Below, one piece after another: positions 9,301 to 17,801 of a stretch of DNA of 64,000 nucleotides (the stretch's first letter is position 1; every line of letters starts with the position of its first letter). The stretch comes from Paenibacillus bovis (lineage in GTDB: Bacteria > Bacillota > Bacilli > Paenibacillales > Paenibacillaceae): positions 310,001-374,000 of the forward strand of contig NZ_CP013023.1 in the NCBI RefSeq assembly GCF_001421015.2, in the 5' to 3' direction. The position numbers and the translations under genes were made by a program. The notes under the pieces are model-generated. The model was not told the origin of the DNA. It ran no database searches and was given only the letters and a program-made list of their open reading frames with translations.

Positions 9301-10164
9301 ATGAATAATCCACAGCTTCTTCTCACTGCCGGTAGCGGCAAAACATCTACCCGTATCGCCGAATTGCTGACTGCTCAAGGCTACACTGTACGCAAAGCGA
9401 TGCGCTCCCCACGTTCTGGTCAGCAGGCGATCCCCGAAGTGGAATTTGACTGGTATCGTCCGGAGACATTCGCCGCTGCCATCGAAGGAATGAATACGAT
9501 CTATCTGGTCGCTCCTATCATGGACATGCATCCCGAGAAAGCGATGATTCCTTTTATGGAACAGGCACTTGCTGTCGGAACACGGCGCTTGGTCATGCTG
9601 TCCAGTGCTTCGATTGAAGCGGATGGACCTGTATTCGGAACAGTGCAGCAGTATATGATGCAGCATGCGCCGGAATGGGCTATCCTGCGCCCATCCTACT
9701 TTATGCAGAACTTTACCGAAGCAGCACATGGCTACGCGATTCGCTCCGGCGCAGGTATTACCACAGCGACCGGTGAGGGCAAACTGGGATTTGTCGATGC
9801 CGAGGATATTGCCCGTGTGGCTGTCCATGCACTGACCGATGAGCAGCCGCATAATACCGATCATATCATCACTGGACCAGAGTCTCTCAGCTATGGAGAA
9901 GCTGCCGCTATCATCAGTCATCTGTCTGGACTGGATGTGCAGCATCATCATGTGGAAGAAGAACAATTGTACGACCTGCTGCTGACTGCCGGTATGCAGC
10001 CGGATTATGCACGCTTTTTTGCCGGACTGGATACACGTATTCGTACCGAAGGCATTGAGGATCAGGTTACAGATACGGTGCTGCGTATTACCGGCCGGCC
10101 CCCGCGTTCACTGGAAGCCTTTATCCGTGACAATCTGCACTGGTACGCACCCGTTACCAGCTGA
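9301..10164 (+). CDS. NmrA-like / atypical SDR NAD(P)-binding reductase
   Basis: This 287-residue protein is an atypical short-chain dehydrogenase of the NmrA type. It has an N-terminal Rossmann start (LLLTAGSGKTSTRIAELLTAQGY, with GSGKT in place of the usual GATG), then YLVAPIMDMHPEK, VMLSSASIEAD, the ILRPSYFMQNF motif characteristic of the family, and FVDAEDIARVAVHAL. It lacks a clear YxxxK dyad, as many NmrA-like proteins do, so it may be a redox sensor or a non-classical reductase. A GGAGG site inside the end of the SnoaL gene drives it. Confidence 0.82.
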   Translation: MNNPQLLLTAGSGKTSTRIAELLTAQGYTVRKAMRSPRSGQQAIPEVEFDWYRPETFAAAIEGMNTIYLVAPIMDMHPEKAMIPFMEQALAVGTRRLVMLSSASIEADGPVFGTVQQYMMQHAPEWAILRPSYFMQNFTEAAHGYAIRSGAGITTATGEGKLGFVDAEDIARVAVHALTDEQPHNTDHIITGPESLSYGEAAAIISHLSGLDVQHHHVEEEQLYDLLLTAGMQPDYARFFAGLDTRIRTEGIEDQVTDTVLRITGRPPRSLEAFIRDNLHWYAPVTS

Positions 10165-10196
10165 ATCCGATAATAGGGCACGAATATTTTCTTGTA

Positions 10197-10273
10197 GCGA
10201 ACAGCGAACAGCGAACAGCGAACAGCGAACAGCGAACAGCGAACAGCGAACAGCGAACAGCGAACAGCGAACA
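10197..10273. repeat. Heptanucleotide tandem repeat, 11 copies of GCGAACA
   Basis: Eleven uninterrupted identical 7-bp units start 32 bases after the stop codon of the NmrA-like gene. Perfect copies suggest recent or ongoing slipped-strand expansion. No spacers are present, so it is not a CRISPR array. Confidence 0.97.
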
Positions 10274-10313
10274 GTTGATTATACCTAAATATATAATTCA
10301 TATAACAACAAAT

Positions 10314-10358
10314 AAAGGCACACCGAAGTTATCATACTTGGGTGTGCCTCTTTTATAT
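10314..10358. terminator. Terminator after the NmrA-like gene, probably bidirectional
   Basis: AGGCACACCGAAGT pairs with ACTTGGGTGTGCCT (one mismatch) around a six-base loop and is followed by CTTTT. Read on the minus strand it is also followed by T's, so it may end the small minus-strand gene at 10443. Confidence 0.75.
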
Positions 10359-10442
10359 AGGATCGCCAGATCATACCGGCGATCCTTCTTTGATAACCTT
10401 TATTCAAAAACTCCAACGGTACATCTGATCAAATTCACAGCA

Positions 10443-10556
10443 TTACGCAGCCCCACTGATATGCCGTACATACCATACCAGAAACATCCAGCATACGATG
10501 ACAACAATCACGAAAATCGCTGCGATCCATGCTATTCTTTTACCTTTTTTGCTCAT
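10443..10556 (-). CDS. Small single-pass membrane protein, 37 residues
   Basis: The protein begins MSKKGKRIAWIAAIFVIVVI, continues with a hydrophobic VCWMFLVWY stretch and ends VRHISGAA. It therefore has a short positively charged N-terminus, one membrane helix and a short tail. GAGGAGTGATGAAC places a good ribosome site eight bases before the ATG. No homologue is recognised. It lies downstream of the TetR gene on the same strand and may be co-transcribed with it. It could be a regulatory micro-membrane protein; a chance ORF is less likely given the ribosome site and clean hydrophobicity profile. Confidence 0.6.
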   Translation of the reverse strand: MSKKGKRIAWIAAIFVIVVIVCWMFLVWYVRHISGAA

Positions 10557-10628
10557 GTTCATCACTCCTCATTCGATATTCAGCTATACATGAGTTGCTT
10601 TGTTCACCCGAGCTTATCGTTGCAGTGC

Positions 10629-11222
10629 TCAGGCACGATGACTTCGTAACACCGACAATGCAATCTTCGTGATGCTGCGCAGCTGCTGTTCATTCGCACC
10701 TGCCTTGGCCGAGAAAATAAGACCCATCCGCTCATGTGCCAGAAAGTGTGCCAACTCCTGCAAATCAAACGCTGCAGACAGTTCTCCTTCATCTGCCGCC
10801 CGCTGCAGCAGTTGGTACAGTCCCTGCTCGATCTGCTCGGTATTGCTCTGCAAATACTCCCGCAGCTCTGCGTCTTGCGGTGCCTGCTCAACCGCGCTGC
10901 TAATGATAAAGCACTGCTGTGCCAATTCCGGATCGACCAGCGCCTGGATCATCACATCGAAAATATACTCCAGCTGCCCGATTGCACTTCCGGGCTGTTC
11001 CAATAGCTCGGCCATATCTTCGGTCTTGCCATCCATATAATGCTTGACCGCCATGATGAACAGATCACGCTTGGTGCCGTACGTATCATACAGACTCTGC
11101 CGGGCAATACCCAGTTCCTGCAGCAAATCCGGCAAAGTCGTCCCTTCATAACCGGTACGTCCAAATGTCTTCATCGCCCGCTGCAGCACCGCTGTTTTGT
11201 CAAAGGCTTTGGTTCTCGCCAT
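10629..11222 (-). CDS. TetR/AcrR family transcriptional regulator
   Basis: This is a 197-residue regulator. The N-terminal helix-turn-helix spans about residues 10-50 (VLQRAMKTFGRTGYEGTTLPDLLQELGI, then ARQSLYDTYGTKRDLF, a classic TetR recognition helix). The rest is the all-helical ligand and dimer domain with a TetR_C-like AQQCFIISSAVEQAPQD segment. AAAGGAGGATGGACGT precedes the ATG. The twin palindromes at 8687-8721 in front of the SnoaL/NmrA pair are the likely target. The gene's own upstream region shows no copy of that palindrome, so autoregulation is not evident. Confidence 0.88.
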   Translation of the reverse strand: MARTKAFDKTAVLQRAMKTFGRTGYEGTTLPDLLQELGIARQSLYDTYGTKRDLFIMAVKHYMDGKTEDMAELLEQPGSAIGQLEYIFDVMIQALVDPELAQQCFIISSAVEQAPQDAELREYLQSNTEQIEQGLYQLLQRAADEGELSAAFDLQELAHFLAHERMGLIFSAKAGANEQQLRSITKIALSVLRSHRA

Positions 11223-11258
11223 ACGTCCATCCTCCTTTCGCTCGATCTGTCTTGCTAT

Positions 11259-12415
11259 CTATACGTGATGTAGTCCATCCTGCTCTGCAGTTGTTCCTGA
11301 TTTCCACTCAAAATAATCCGTCACGGTACGAACTGCCACCTCTATTGCATCCTCACTGGGTTCCAGCTTGGCATGATGCAGGCCGTACGGTGTATCCACA
11401 CCGAGCCAGAACATGAAGCCCGGAATCTGCTCCAGCAAATAACCAAAGTCCTCTCCGGTCATCGCTTCGGTACACTCGACCAGCTGGATATCCGAACGGC
11501 CAGACAGCCAATCCATAAACTCGGCCGTCAGCTTTTCTTCATTATATACCTGCATATAGTTGGAGCCCCAATCAATCTCTGCCCGGCATTCGAATCCGGC
11601 TTCGATCCCTTGTACGAGTGCCTGAATACGTGACTTTACCAGCACCATCGTCTCGGCAGACAGCGTACGGATCGTGCCTTCCAGACGTGCACGTTCAGCG
11701 ATAATATTCTGCTTGGTGCCGCCTTCGACTTTACCAATGGTCACTACTGCAGAATCCAGCGGATTCACATTACGGGCGACAATACTTTGCAGCTGTCCGA
11801 CGAGCTGGCAGCCGGCAACTACCATATCATTGGCACGATGCGGATACGCAGCATGTCCCCCCTCCCGATCAGATCGATGAACAGTTCCGATGTATTGGCG
11901 AACAAAATACCCTGACGGGTCGCAATCGTTCCTACCGGATACTCCGGCGCCACATGCAGTCCGACGATCTGCTCCGGCATCCAGTCCGCCAGTTCAGCGC
12001 TGTCCAGCAGCGGCTTCGCGCCGCCCGGTCCCTCTTCGGCAGGCTGGAAAATCATGACCAGATCATCCTGCATCCGCTGCCGGGCAAAATGCGTCAAAAT
12101 TCCAAGCCCGATCGTCATATGCAGATCATGCCCGCAGGCGTGCATATAGCCGGGATGCTCACTTTGAAAATCATATCCGGTCTCTTCCACAATCGGCAGC
12201 CCGTCCATATCGGCACGGTAGCCAAACCGGCGCTTCGGTGCTGTACCATGCACATAGACCAGAATCCCTGTTTTCCAGGTACGTATTTCCAGATGCTCCT
12301 GCGGCAACTGGGCGATATAATCCAGCAGGTACTGCTGGGTTTTGAATTCCTGGAATCCCGGTTCGGGAATCCGGTGCAGATCGCGGCGGATATTAATAAG
12401 TGTTGGTGTAGTCAT
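11259..12415 (-). pseudogene. dapL: N-acetyl-LL-diaminopimelate deacetylase (DapL/YkuR), frameshifted
   Basis: The two halves, 12415-11819 and 11825-11259, together match B. subtilis DapL (YkuR) end to end. The first contains [20 protein letters not shown] and [10 protein letters not shown]; the second contains [23 protein letters not shown] and GLHHAKL. They join at the expected [17 protein letters not shown] segment. The minus strand reads GGGAGG, then a run of G's at 11862-11857; one extra G would restore the frame. The enzyme is an M20 metallopeptidase that releases acetate to give LL-diaminopimelate for lysine and peptidoglycan. AAGGAGCGAAATCC precedes the start. Because the pathway is needed for cell wall, a homopolymer sequencing error is at least as likely as true inactivation. 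Confidence 0.9.
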
Positions 12416-12549
12416 GGATTTCGCTCCTTGCCTTTGGTTGATGAGGATATAGTCAGACGGAATCTTTTCTAATTATAAGACTAACGGCATAACAAATGTG
12501 CTGCCAGCTATAGTCCGGAATCATACGATGCAATTTCGCCAGACACCGA

Positions 12550-13392
12550 TTATTGATTCTGCAAAAAACGGATAAACTTTTGCAAGCCGGATGGCTGCTT
12601 CTTTTTATGCTTGATAATAAAATCAATTGGTATACGTGTAGACAGCGGATGACGCTGCATCATAGAGATGTTGTTGCGGCTATGCACTACAGCTGCCGGT
12701 ACAACGCTCATTCCCAGTCCATCATGGACAGCCTGCAGAATCGCTTCCAGAGAATCAAATTCCATCACTATCGGATGCTCCAGGTAATGGGTTTTGGCAT
12801 AGTCGAGTGTTTGTTGCCGGTAAATACAGTTCTTGTCTCCATTTACGATTAGTACCGGAGCATGATTCTGTACGGCTGTAACAGAATCGGACGAAATCAA
12901 TATCATCTCTTCCCAATATCGGTATACCGTATCAAACTGGGCAGTATTATACGTTCCTTGCACAAAAGCACCATCCAGCTCGCCATAGGACAGCATGGTC
13001 AGCAAATGCTGCTTGTCCTTTGTTTTGAGCTTTACATCCATATGACCGGCTCCTCCGAGAAACGACGCAAACAGCTGCGGAATCTTGACAGCCGACACCG
13101 TCTGGGAAGCACCGATCGTCAGGCAATCCTTGCTTTGGGCAGGATGCAGCAATGTGACGGCTTCGTCCAGCAGCTGAATAACCCGATTGGCATAGTCCAA
13201 TAAAGTAATGCCTTGTTCCGTCAGAGTCACACCTCTGTTATTGCGCACAAACAAGCGAACCCCCAGCTCATCTTCCAGGCTTTTGATACGCTGGCTCACA
13301 TTCGGCTGCACATAGCCCAGCTTTTCGGCAGCCTTGGACACGGATTGCAGATCCGCCACTTGTTTAAAAATCCGCAGATCATGACTTTCCAC
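12550..13392 (-). CDS. LysR family transcriptional regulator
   Basis: This 280-residue LysR-type regulator starts with GTG (GAGAGGAAG upstream). The winged HTH is in the first ~60 residues (MESHDLRIFKQVADLQSVSK, then AAEKLGYVQPNVSQRIKSLE). The C-terminal part is the periplasmic-binding-like inducer domain (LTIGASQTVSAVKIPQLFA...LDGAFVQGTYN). It is divergent from an SDR gene; a perfect dyad at 13412-13432 lies between the two starts and is the probable binding site for both autoregulation and activation. The inducer is unknown. Confidence 0.9.
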   Translation of the reverse strand: MESHDLRIFKQVADLQSVSKAAEKLGYVQPNVSQRIKSLEDELGVRLFVRNNRGVTLTEQGITLLDYANRVIQLLDEAVTLLHPAQSKDCLTIGASQTVSAVKIPQLFASFLGGAGHMDVKLKTKDKQHLLTMLSYGELDGAFVQGTYNTAQFDTVYRYWEEMILISSDSVTAVQNHAPVLIVNGDKNCIYRQQTLDYAKTHYLEHPIVMEFDSLEAILQAVHDGLGMSVVPAAVVHSRNNISMMQRHPLSTRIPIDFIIKHKKKQPSGLQKFIRFLQNQ

Positions 13393-13411
13393 AAGTCATC
13401 TTCCTCTCACG

Positions 13412-13432
13412 GGTATCATTTCAAATGATACC
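13412..13432. promoter_or_regulatory. LysR-type operator between lysR and SDR
   Basis: GGTATCATTT (13412-13421), a central C and AAATGATACC (13423-13432) form a perfect 21-bp dyad with an ATC-N9-GAT core, typical for LysR boxes. It lies 20 bases from the lysR GTG and 82 bases from the SDR ATG. Confidence 0.72.
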
Positions 13433-13513
13433 ATCTTCATTATTATGTATTATACGCTGCAACCACCGGAAAATATAATACAGATGTGTCATCTATCCGA
13501 AGGAGGAATCGAA

Positions 13514-14254
13514 ATGCAGTTAAAAAATAAAGTCATCATTATAACCGGCGGCGGTACCGGTATCGGAAAAGCAGTCGCATTGAAGCTGGCTGCGGAGCAG
13601 GCCAAAGTCGTTATCAATTACAGCCGATCGGAACAGGCAGCTGCCGACGTAGTCAAGCAAATCACACAATCCGGAGGGACAGCTATCGCCTGCAAAGCAG
13701 ACGTATCCCTCGCCCAAGAAACCGACACTCTCGTGCGTAAGACAGTCGCAACGTTCGGCACTGTAGATGCGCTGATCAACAATGCGAGCATTACCGCCCA
13801 GATTCCAATGAGCGATCTGGATGCTGTTACCGACGAAATCTGGGATTCTCTTTTCAATGTAAATGTGAAAGGAATGTTCAACTGCATCAAAGCAGTCGTT
13901 CCTCATATGAAGAAACAGCGATCCGGCGTCATTATCAATATGGGCAGTGTGGCAGGAACAACCGGTATCGGCTCCTCCATCCCTTATGCAGCCACCAAGT
14001 CGGCAATCCATACCATGACCCGTTCACTGGCTGTTGCTCTCGCTCCGAATATCCGGGTCAACAGTATCGCCCCCGGTGCCGTCGATACCCGTTGGTGGGC
14101 AGGCAATGAAGCCAAAATGCATCAGCTGGCAGGCCATCTCCCGCTCCAGCGCATTTCCACTTCCGAAGATATTGCAGACGCGATCCTGTTTCAGTTGACA
14201 CAGGAATCGGTTACCGGTCAGATTCTCACGATTGATAACGGGCAGACATTGTAG
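13514..14254 (+). CDS. Short-chain dehydrogenase/reductase (FabG-like)
   Basis: This is a 246-residue classical SDR: cofactor motif TGGGTGIGKA near residue 11, NNAS, catalytic Ser in NMGSVAG, the YAATK dyad (Tyr/Lys), then NSIAPGAVDT and a C-terminal GQILTIDNGQTL. The start at 13514 follows AGGAGGAATCGAA; an in-frame ATG at 13445 lacks such a site. It is divergent from the LysR gene and presumably its target. The substrate is unknown; FabG-like sequence alone does not show a fatty acid role, and the location between dapL and dapH does not tie it to lysine synthesis. Confidence 0.88.
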   Translation: MQLKNKVIIITGGGTGIGKAVALKLAAEQAKVVINYSRSEQAAADVVKQITQSGGTAIACKADVSLAQETDTLVRKTVATFGTVDALINNASITAQIPMSDLDAVTDEIWDSLFNVNVKGMFNCIKAVVPHMKKQRSGVIINMGSVAGTTGIGSSIPYAATKSAIHTMTRSLAVALAPNIRVNSIAPGAVDTRWWAGNEAKMHQLAGHLPLQRISTSEDIADAILFQLTQESVTGQILTIDNGQTL

Positions 14255-14299
14255 GCATGACGAATAGACATGCCTAGCATTCAGCAATAACATTCAACA

Positions 14300-14326
14300 A
14301 AAAACCCGGCAGCTGCCGGGTTTGAT
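14300..14326. terminator. Bidirectional terminator between SDR and dapH
   Basis: AAACCCGGCAGCTGCCGGGTTT is a perfect palindrome. The minus strand continues into TTTTG, so it mainly ends dapH and may also stop the SDR transcript. Confidence 0.85.
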
Positions 14327-14389
14327 GTGCAATCATCGTCAGAGAATTTTCTGCTCCCTGTCTGAATGCTTCGTATACGCTCAATCCAA

Positions 14390-15103
14390 TTACAGAGTAC
14401 GCAGATCCTGCAGAATCTCTGTTTTGGATTTCGTTTTGTCGTCGACCTGCTTGATCACGCGTGCAGGTGTGCCTGCGACTACGGAGAATGCCGGTACGTC
14501 CTGGGTTACAACAGCTCCGGCTGCTACCACAGCGCCTTCACCGATGCGTACGCCTTCCAGAACGACTACATTGGCACCGATCAGTACATCGTCTTCCACG
14601 ACAACCGGCTGTGCACTAGGTGGCTCGATAACGCCCGCCAGAACGGAGCCTGCACCGATGTGACACATTTTACCGACTTGAACGCGTCCGCCGAGGACAG
14701 CGCCCATATCGATCATTGTACCTTCGCCGATTACCACGCCGATATTGATGACTGCGCCCATCATGATAACCGCATTGTCGCCAATCGATACCATTTCACG
14801 GATAAATGCGCCCGGCTCGATACGTGCGTTGATGTTCTTCATATCCAGCAGCGGAATCGCGGAGTTGCGACGATCGCTCTCGATCACATGATCTTCGATC
14901 TGTGTGCTGTTCTCGCTCAATACGCCCTGGATATCCGCCCAGTCACCGAAAATAACGCCGGTGTTGCCGGTAATGAAAGTCTGTACGCCCTCAGGGAAAG
15001 TCAGACCGTCCAGCTGTCCTTTGAGGTATACTTTGACAGGAGTTTTCTTTTTGCTTGTTTTGATCAAGTTAATAATTTCGTGCGTGTTCATCTCGGTAGA
15101 CAT
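14390..15103 (-). CDS. dapH: 2,3,4,5-tetrahydropyridine-2,6-dicarboxylate N-acetyltransferase DapH
   Basis: This 237-residue protein has a DapH N-terminal domain ([23 protein letters not shown]) followed by a left-handed beta-helix of hexapeptide repeats ([40 protein letters not shown]). It transfers acetyl from acetyl-CoA to tetrahydrodipicolinate, the first step of the acetylated diaminopimelate branch. The length equals B. subtilis DapH (236). The ATG at 15103 is preceded by AAAGGAG at a rather long distance of about 13 bases; ATG 15091 is an alternative. In bacilli dapH and dapL are usually adjacent; here a LysR/SDR pair lies between them. Confidence 0.93.
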   Translation of the reverse strand: MSTEMNTHEIINLIKTSKKKTPVKVYLKGQLDGLTFPEGVQTFITGNTGVIFGDWADIQGVLSENSTQIEDHVIESDRRNSAIPLLDMKNINARIEPGAFIREMVSIGDNAVIMMGAVINIGVVIGEGTMIDMGAVLGGRVQVGKMCHIGAGSVLAGVIEPPSAQPVVVEDDVLIGANVVVLEGVRIGEGAVVAAGAVVTQDVPAFSVVAGTPARVIKQVDDKTKSKTEILQDLRTL

Positions 15104-15374
15104 ATGCAGATGACAGCTCCTTTTTCTCAATAATCGTGCTCCCGTATGTATGCGCTTTGGGCGCTACGGTGTGCCTGTATTCATATCATATGGCATAGCC
15201 TTATGTGAATATACTCGTGTACGCTTGGTTCCTTGCCGGAACTACATCATTTATAGCATACATCAAGGATCACCCGCAATTGATCCATGATATTTACACC
15301 AAATGTTTATACAGATAGTACATAATTCTGTTCTAATCAGATGTTCAGTACATGAATGATTCGTTATAACAAAT
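15104..15374. other. Intergenic region upstream of dapH
   Basis: This region holds the dapH promoter on the minus strand. I looked for a lysine riboswitch and saw no convincing L-box architecture. No ORF with a ribosome site was found. Confidence 0.4.
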
Positions 15375-15408
15375 AAAGGCTACCGATTCAGCACGGTAGC
15401 CTTTGAAT
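15375..15408 (-). terminator. Terminator of the secreted discoidin-like gene
   Basis: AAAGGCTACCG pairs with CGGTAGCCTTT around a CATTCAG-type loop. The minus strand continues with TATTTGTT. Confidence 0.75.
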
Positions 15409-15409
15409 C

Positions 15410-16747
15410 TTAATTTTTTGTCATAGGACGATTAGCAGCATATACATCTTGCGTTACTTTGTTCGCTTCATTCCCATACACATTCCCGGTGACCGAAGCG
15501 TTGGGATCTTTTCCATTAATAATCACTTCATTCACACTGACGTATCGGCCTGTTGTCTTCACATGAATCTCAAATTCGTGGTAATAGCCTGGCTTGACCG
15601 GAATCGTCTCCAGATAAACGATACCATCGCCGCCGGGATCACGAACCGTTGTCTTCAGCTGACCAATCGGAATATCTCCTGTGTTCCAGTCCCATCCAGA
15701 TGTAATCGTATATTCATCTTCTCGTACACCGGATCGATCGAGGGCTACAGGAGAGTACTGGGTGATAATTTGTACACTTTCTATATATGTTGGATTGCGG
15801 AAGAAATAGAGAGCGAGCGAACCATCATCATTAGGCGGGTAATTGGGATTGGTATAATACCACGATGTATAGATGTCCCCATCAAAAGCATCGTTTGGCG
15901 TCAGGTTCAGATCACTGTAATAGGGCCAGACACCACCCCGTGTTCCTTCAGGTAATGTTTTGGCGATCTTACTCGATTTGGGGACAACCGATAATTCTTT
16001 GGAATAGTAGATCTTACCCTGTACATTGGCGGCTATTTTGAAATAATATTTTTTGTCATTCACCAGATTATACACACGTGTTCCCAGATATCCTCTCCAC
16101 GGAGCAATGACTTTTTCCGTGTACACGCCGGGCTGAGTGCCGTAATAGATGACAGTCTGGTTGGCAAACCCTTCATGCTCCCACGTCAAAAACGCTCCAC
16201 CACTCAATTGAGAGACTGTAGCATTGTCAAATGTAGGCTCTGTTCCTTGCGTCAGATAGAGTTCGTTGATTGATACAGATGCAGTATTACTGGAGTCCAT
16301 AGAGATTAGGACACCGCCATACGTTCCCTCCAGAACCGGGATTCGTTCCAGCACCGTCGCTTTGCCGTCTTCGCGGTATTCTACTGTACGAGAAGCATGT
16401 CCAATTTCTTCCCAGCGGTTACCATTCAATCCATAAATCAGATAGCTGAATGTACTCGTCGGAGAAGAAGTCGCTGCAATCTCGATTCCGTTCATCTTGA
16501 TATCCTGGTTAAAAACAAAGCTGATTACACCACTGTTGCGTCCTGCATTCCACGCGGTAGCCGGATTACCATCTGCAGCCATTTGGGGAGTGCTGCCCGG
16601 TAACGTGTTGTGTGCGCTGATCAGGCTCTTGGCGGGTACATTGACTCTTTCGTAATCATCCTGCTCCGCATACGCCGTTCCAACCGGTACATAGGGTACC
16701 AACAGACAAATAATACACAAAGCCATACACACGACACGCCAATTCAT
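15410..16747 (-). CDS. Secreted protein with F5/8 type C (discoidin-like) and fibronectin III-like domains
   Basis: This 445-residue protein has a signal peptide (MNWRVVCMALCIICLLVPYV, ending near AYA). Residues ~35-170 look like a discoidin/F5-8C jelly roll (ISAHNTLPGSTPQMAADGNP with ATAWNAGR and VISFVFNQDIKMNGIEIA). Residues ~175-265 resemble a fibronectin III module (GGAFLTWEHEG...NLVNDKKYYFKIAA). A second discoidin-like segment covers ~270-430 (NLTPNDAFDGDIYTSWYYT). Such modules bind carbohydrate at the cell surface; no catalytic domain is visible. TAAAGGAGGGATTATTA fixes the start at 16747. It is monocistronic. Confidence 0.75.
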   Translation of the reverse strand: MNWRVVCMALCIICLLVPYVPVGTAYAEQDDYERVNVPAKSLISAHNTLPGSTPQMAADGNPATAWNAGRNSGVISFVFNQDIKMNGIEIAATSSPTSTFSYLIYGLNGNRWEEIGHASRTVEYREDGKATVLERIPVLEGTYGGVLISMDSSNTASVSINELYLTQGTEPTFDNATVSQLSGGAFLTWEHEGFANQTVIYYGTQPGVYTEKVIAPWRGYLGTRVYNLVNDKKYYFKIAANVQGKIYYSKELSVVPKSSKIAKTLPEGTRGGVWPYYSDLNLTPNDAFDGDIYTSWYYTNPNYPPNDDGSLALYFFRNPTYIESVQIITQYSPVALDRSGVREDEYTITSGWDWNTGDIPIGQLKTTVRDPGGDGIVYLETIPVKPGYYHEFEIHVKTTGRYVSVNEVIINGKDPNASVTGNVYGNEANKVTQDVYAANRPMTKN

Positions 16748-16892
16748 TAATAATCCCTCCTTTATAGTATAAAGATTCAATTCATTATATAGCGTTGTTA
16801 CGTGAAAATAATACATTTATTTGTAAAATTTCCATAATTAATTTATAAGCAGACCTGCGTAGTTAAATGATGAATAACATTGGCATCTATCA

Positions 16893-16933
16893 AAAAGAAC
16901 TCCATATCCCTTAAAGAGAAATGGAGTTCTTTT
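16893..16933 (-). terminator. Terminator of the degraded membrane gene
   Basis: AAAAGAACTCCAT pairs with ATGGAGTTCTTTT. On the minus strand it follows the last stop at 16933 directly and runs into TTTTTG. Confidence 0.75.
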
Positions 16934-17142
16934 CAATTCATTTCAATAGCTGTCCCCTCGTCTACATTCATCAGGAAATGGATCGGTTTTAAAGGGTCTT
17001 CTCTGGACGGTATGATCTTTTCTGTCGTGCTTACTATGTATTGATTGCTCTAATTGCGCTGTGTACCATTCACAATCTCCAGCCGATACTCATACTTTCC
17101 ATCTGTGGTTATCCTCGTCTCGTCTGCACTAACACGATCTGT
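16933..17142 (-). pseudogene. In-frame continuation of the 99-residue membrane gene beyond its TGA stop
   Basis: After the TGA at 17145-17143 the same frame continues with TDRVSADETRITTDGKYEYR and LEIVNGTQRN, hits TAG at 17052-17050, continues with SNQYIVSTTEKIIPSREDP and PIHFLMNVDEGTAIEMN, and ends at TGA 16933, immediately before a terminator. The continuation has protein-like composition and the terminator lies at its end, so the original gene was probably about 170 codons and has two nonsense mutations. Readthrough is the alternative. Confidence 0.55.
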
Positions 17143-17442
17143 TCACCAGCCCATCGTGCTCATACTACTAACGCCAATAAAGGATAACAGTAAAATTATG
17201 ACTGATATTATCACCGGAGCGAGCGTACGCAGCCAATCTGTAAACACTCTTGTGTAAAACAGATTATACAAGCCTATAATAATCAGACCGATCAGCGGAC
17301 TACCGATTACGATCAATATAATAGTCTCTACCAGATCGATCGCTCCCTGAAAAGCTCCTGTTGCTCCTATTACCATCCACACCAGTGCCAAAACGCCAAA
17401 AGTAAGCACTGCACCATAGGCTATCTTCAAAATCTTCTGCAT
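17143..17442 (-). CDS. Small membrane protein, 99 residues (probably truncated by a nonsense mutation)
   Basis: The product starts MQKILKIAYGAVLTFGVLAL and has three hydrophobic segments at about 5-30, 37-60 and 72-92, without charged motifs. AAAAGGAGGTATTT is a strong ribosome site before the ATG. No family is recognised. The frame continues past the TGA into protein-like sequence (16933-17142), so this is likely the N-terminal membrane part of a longer protein with a soluble C-terminal domain. Confidence 0.6.
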   Translation of the reverse strand: MQKILKIAYGAVLTFGVLALVWMVIGATGAFQGAIDLVETIILIVIGSPLIGLIIIGLYNLFYTRVFTDWLRTLAPVIISVIILLLSFIGVSSMSTMGW

Positions 17443-17643
17443 AAATACCTCCTTTTCCCAAATGTATATCTACATCATATCGTCTCTTATGCGTATAAAA
17501 AAGGACTATTCACCAAACTCTAGCATCTGCAATTTGAACGTATCTACGTCTGAATATATTTGGATACACACGATGTTAAAAAGGATCGGCTGCTGTTAGC
17601 TGCGTATCAGAGTACTGTATATTCGTCTTGTCTATTTTTGCTA

Positions 17644-17690
17644 CTACCAGTATCAAGCTCTTTTTTCTTTTAGAGACTTGATACTGGTAG
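17644..17690. repeat. Inverted repeat built on TTGATAC motifs
   Basis: CTACCAGTATCAAG (17644-17657) is complementary to CTTGATACTGGTAG (17677-17690) over 14 bp. Each arm contains the 7-mer TTGATAC or its complement, which recurs downstream at 17721, 17802, 17831 and 17853. It could be a distant operator or, as RNA, a hairpin with a 19-base loop. Confidence 0.75.
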
Positions 17691-17732
17691 GTATGATACT
17701 CGGTACAACCGGTCATCAAATTGATACACGCC

Positions 17733-17758
17733 AAAAACCCTTTAACAGAAGGGTTTTT
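17733..17758. terminator. Orphan hairpin inside the operator region
   Basis: AAAAACCCTT pairs with AAGGGTTTTT around a short loop. No gene ends just before it on either strand, so it may insulate or attenuate transcription entering the array upstream of the winged-helix gene. Confidence 0.5.
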
Positions 17759-17801
17759 CAGCGATTTATCAGAGTGTATTTCCTTTTTAATATTACCAAT
17801 C

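Noticed and set aside
10197..10273. CRISPR-like array
   Set aside because: The units are 7 bp and directly abutting, with no spacers and no cas genes.
14366..15133. 255-residue plus-strand ORF opposite dapH
   Set aside because: It is His/Cys/Asp-rich antisense of the hexapeptide repeat gene.
15104..15374. Lysine riboswitch before dapH
   Set aside because: The characteristic conserved helices and loops could not be recognised in the leader.
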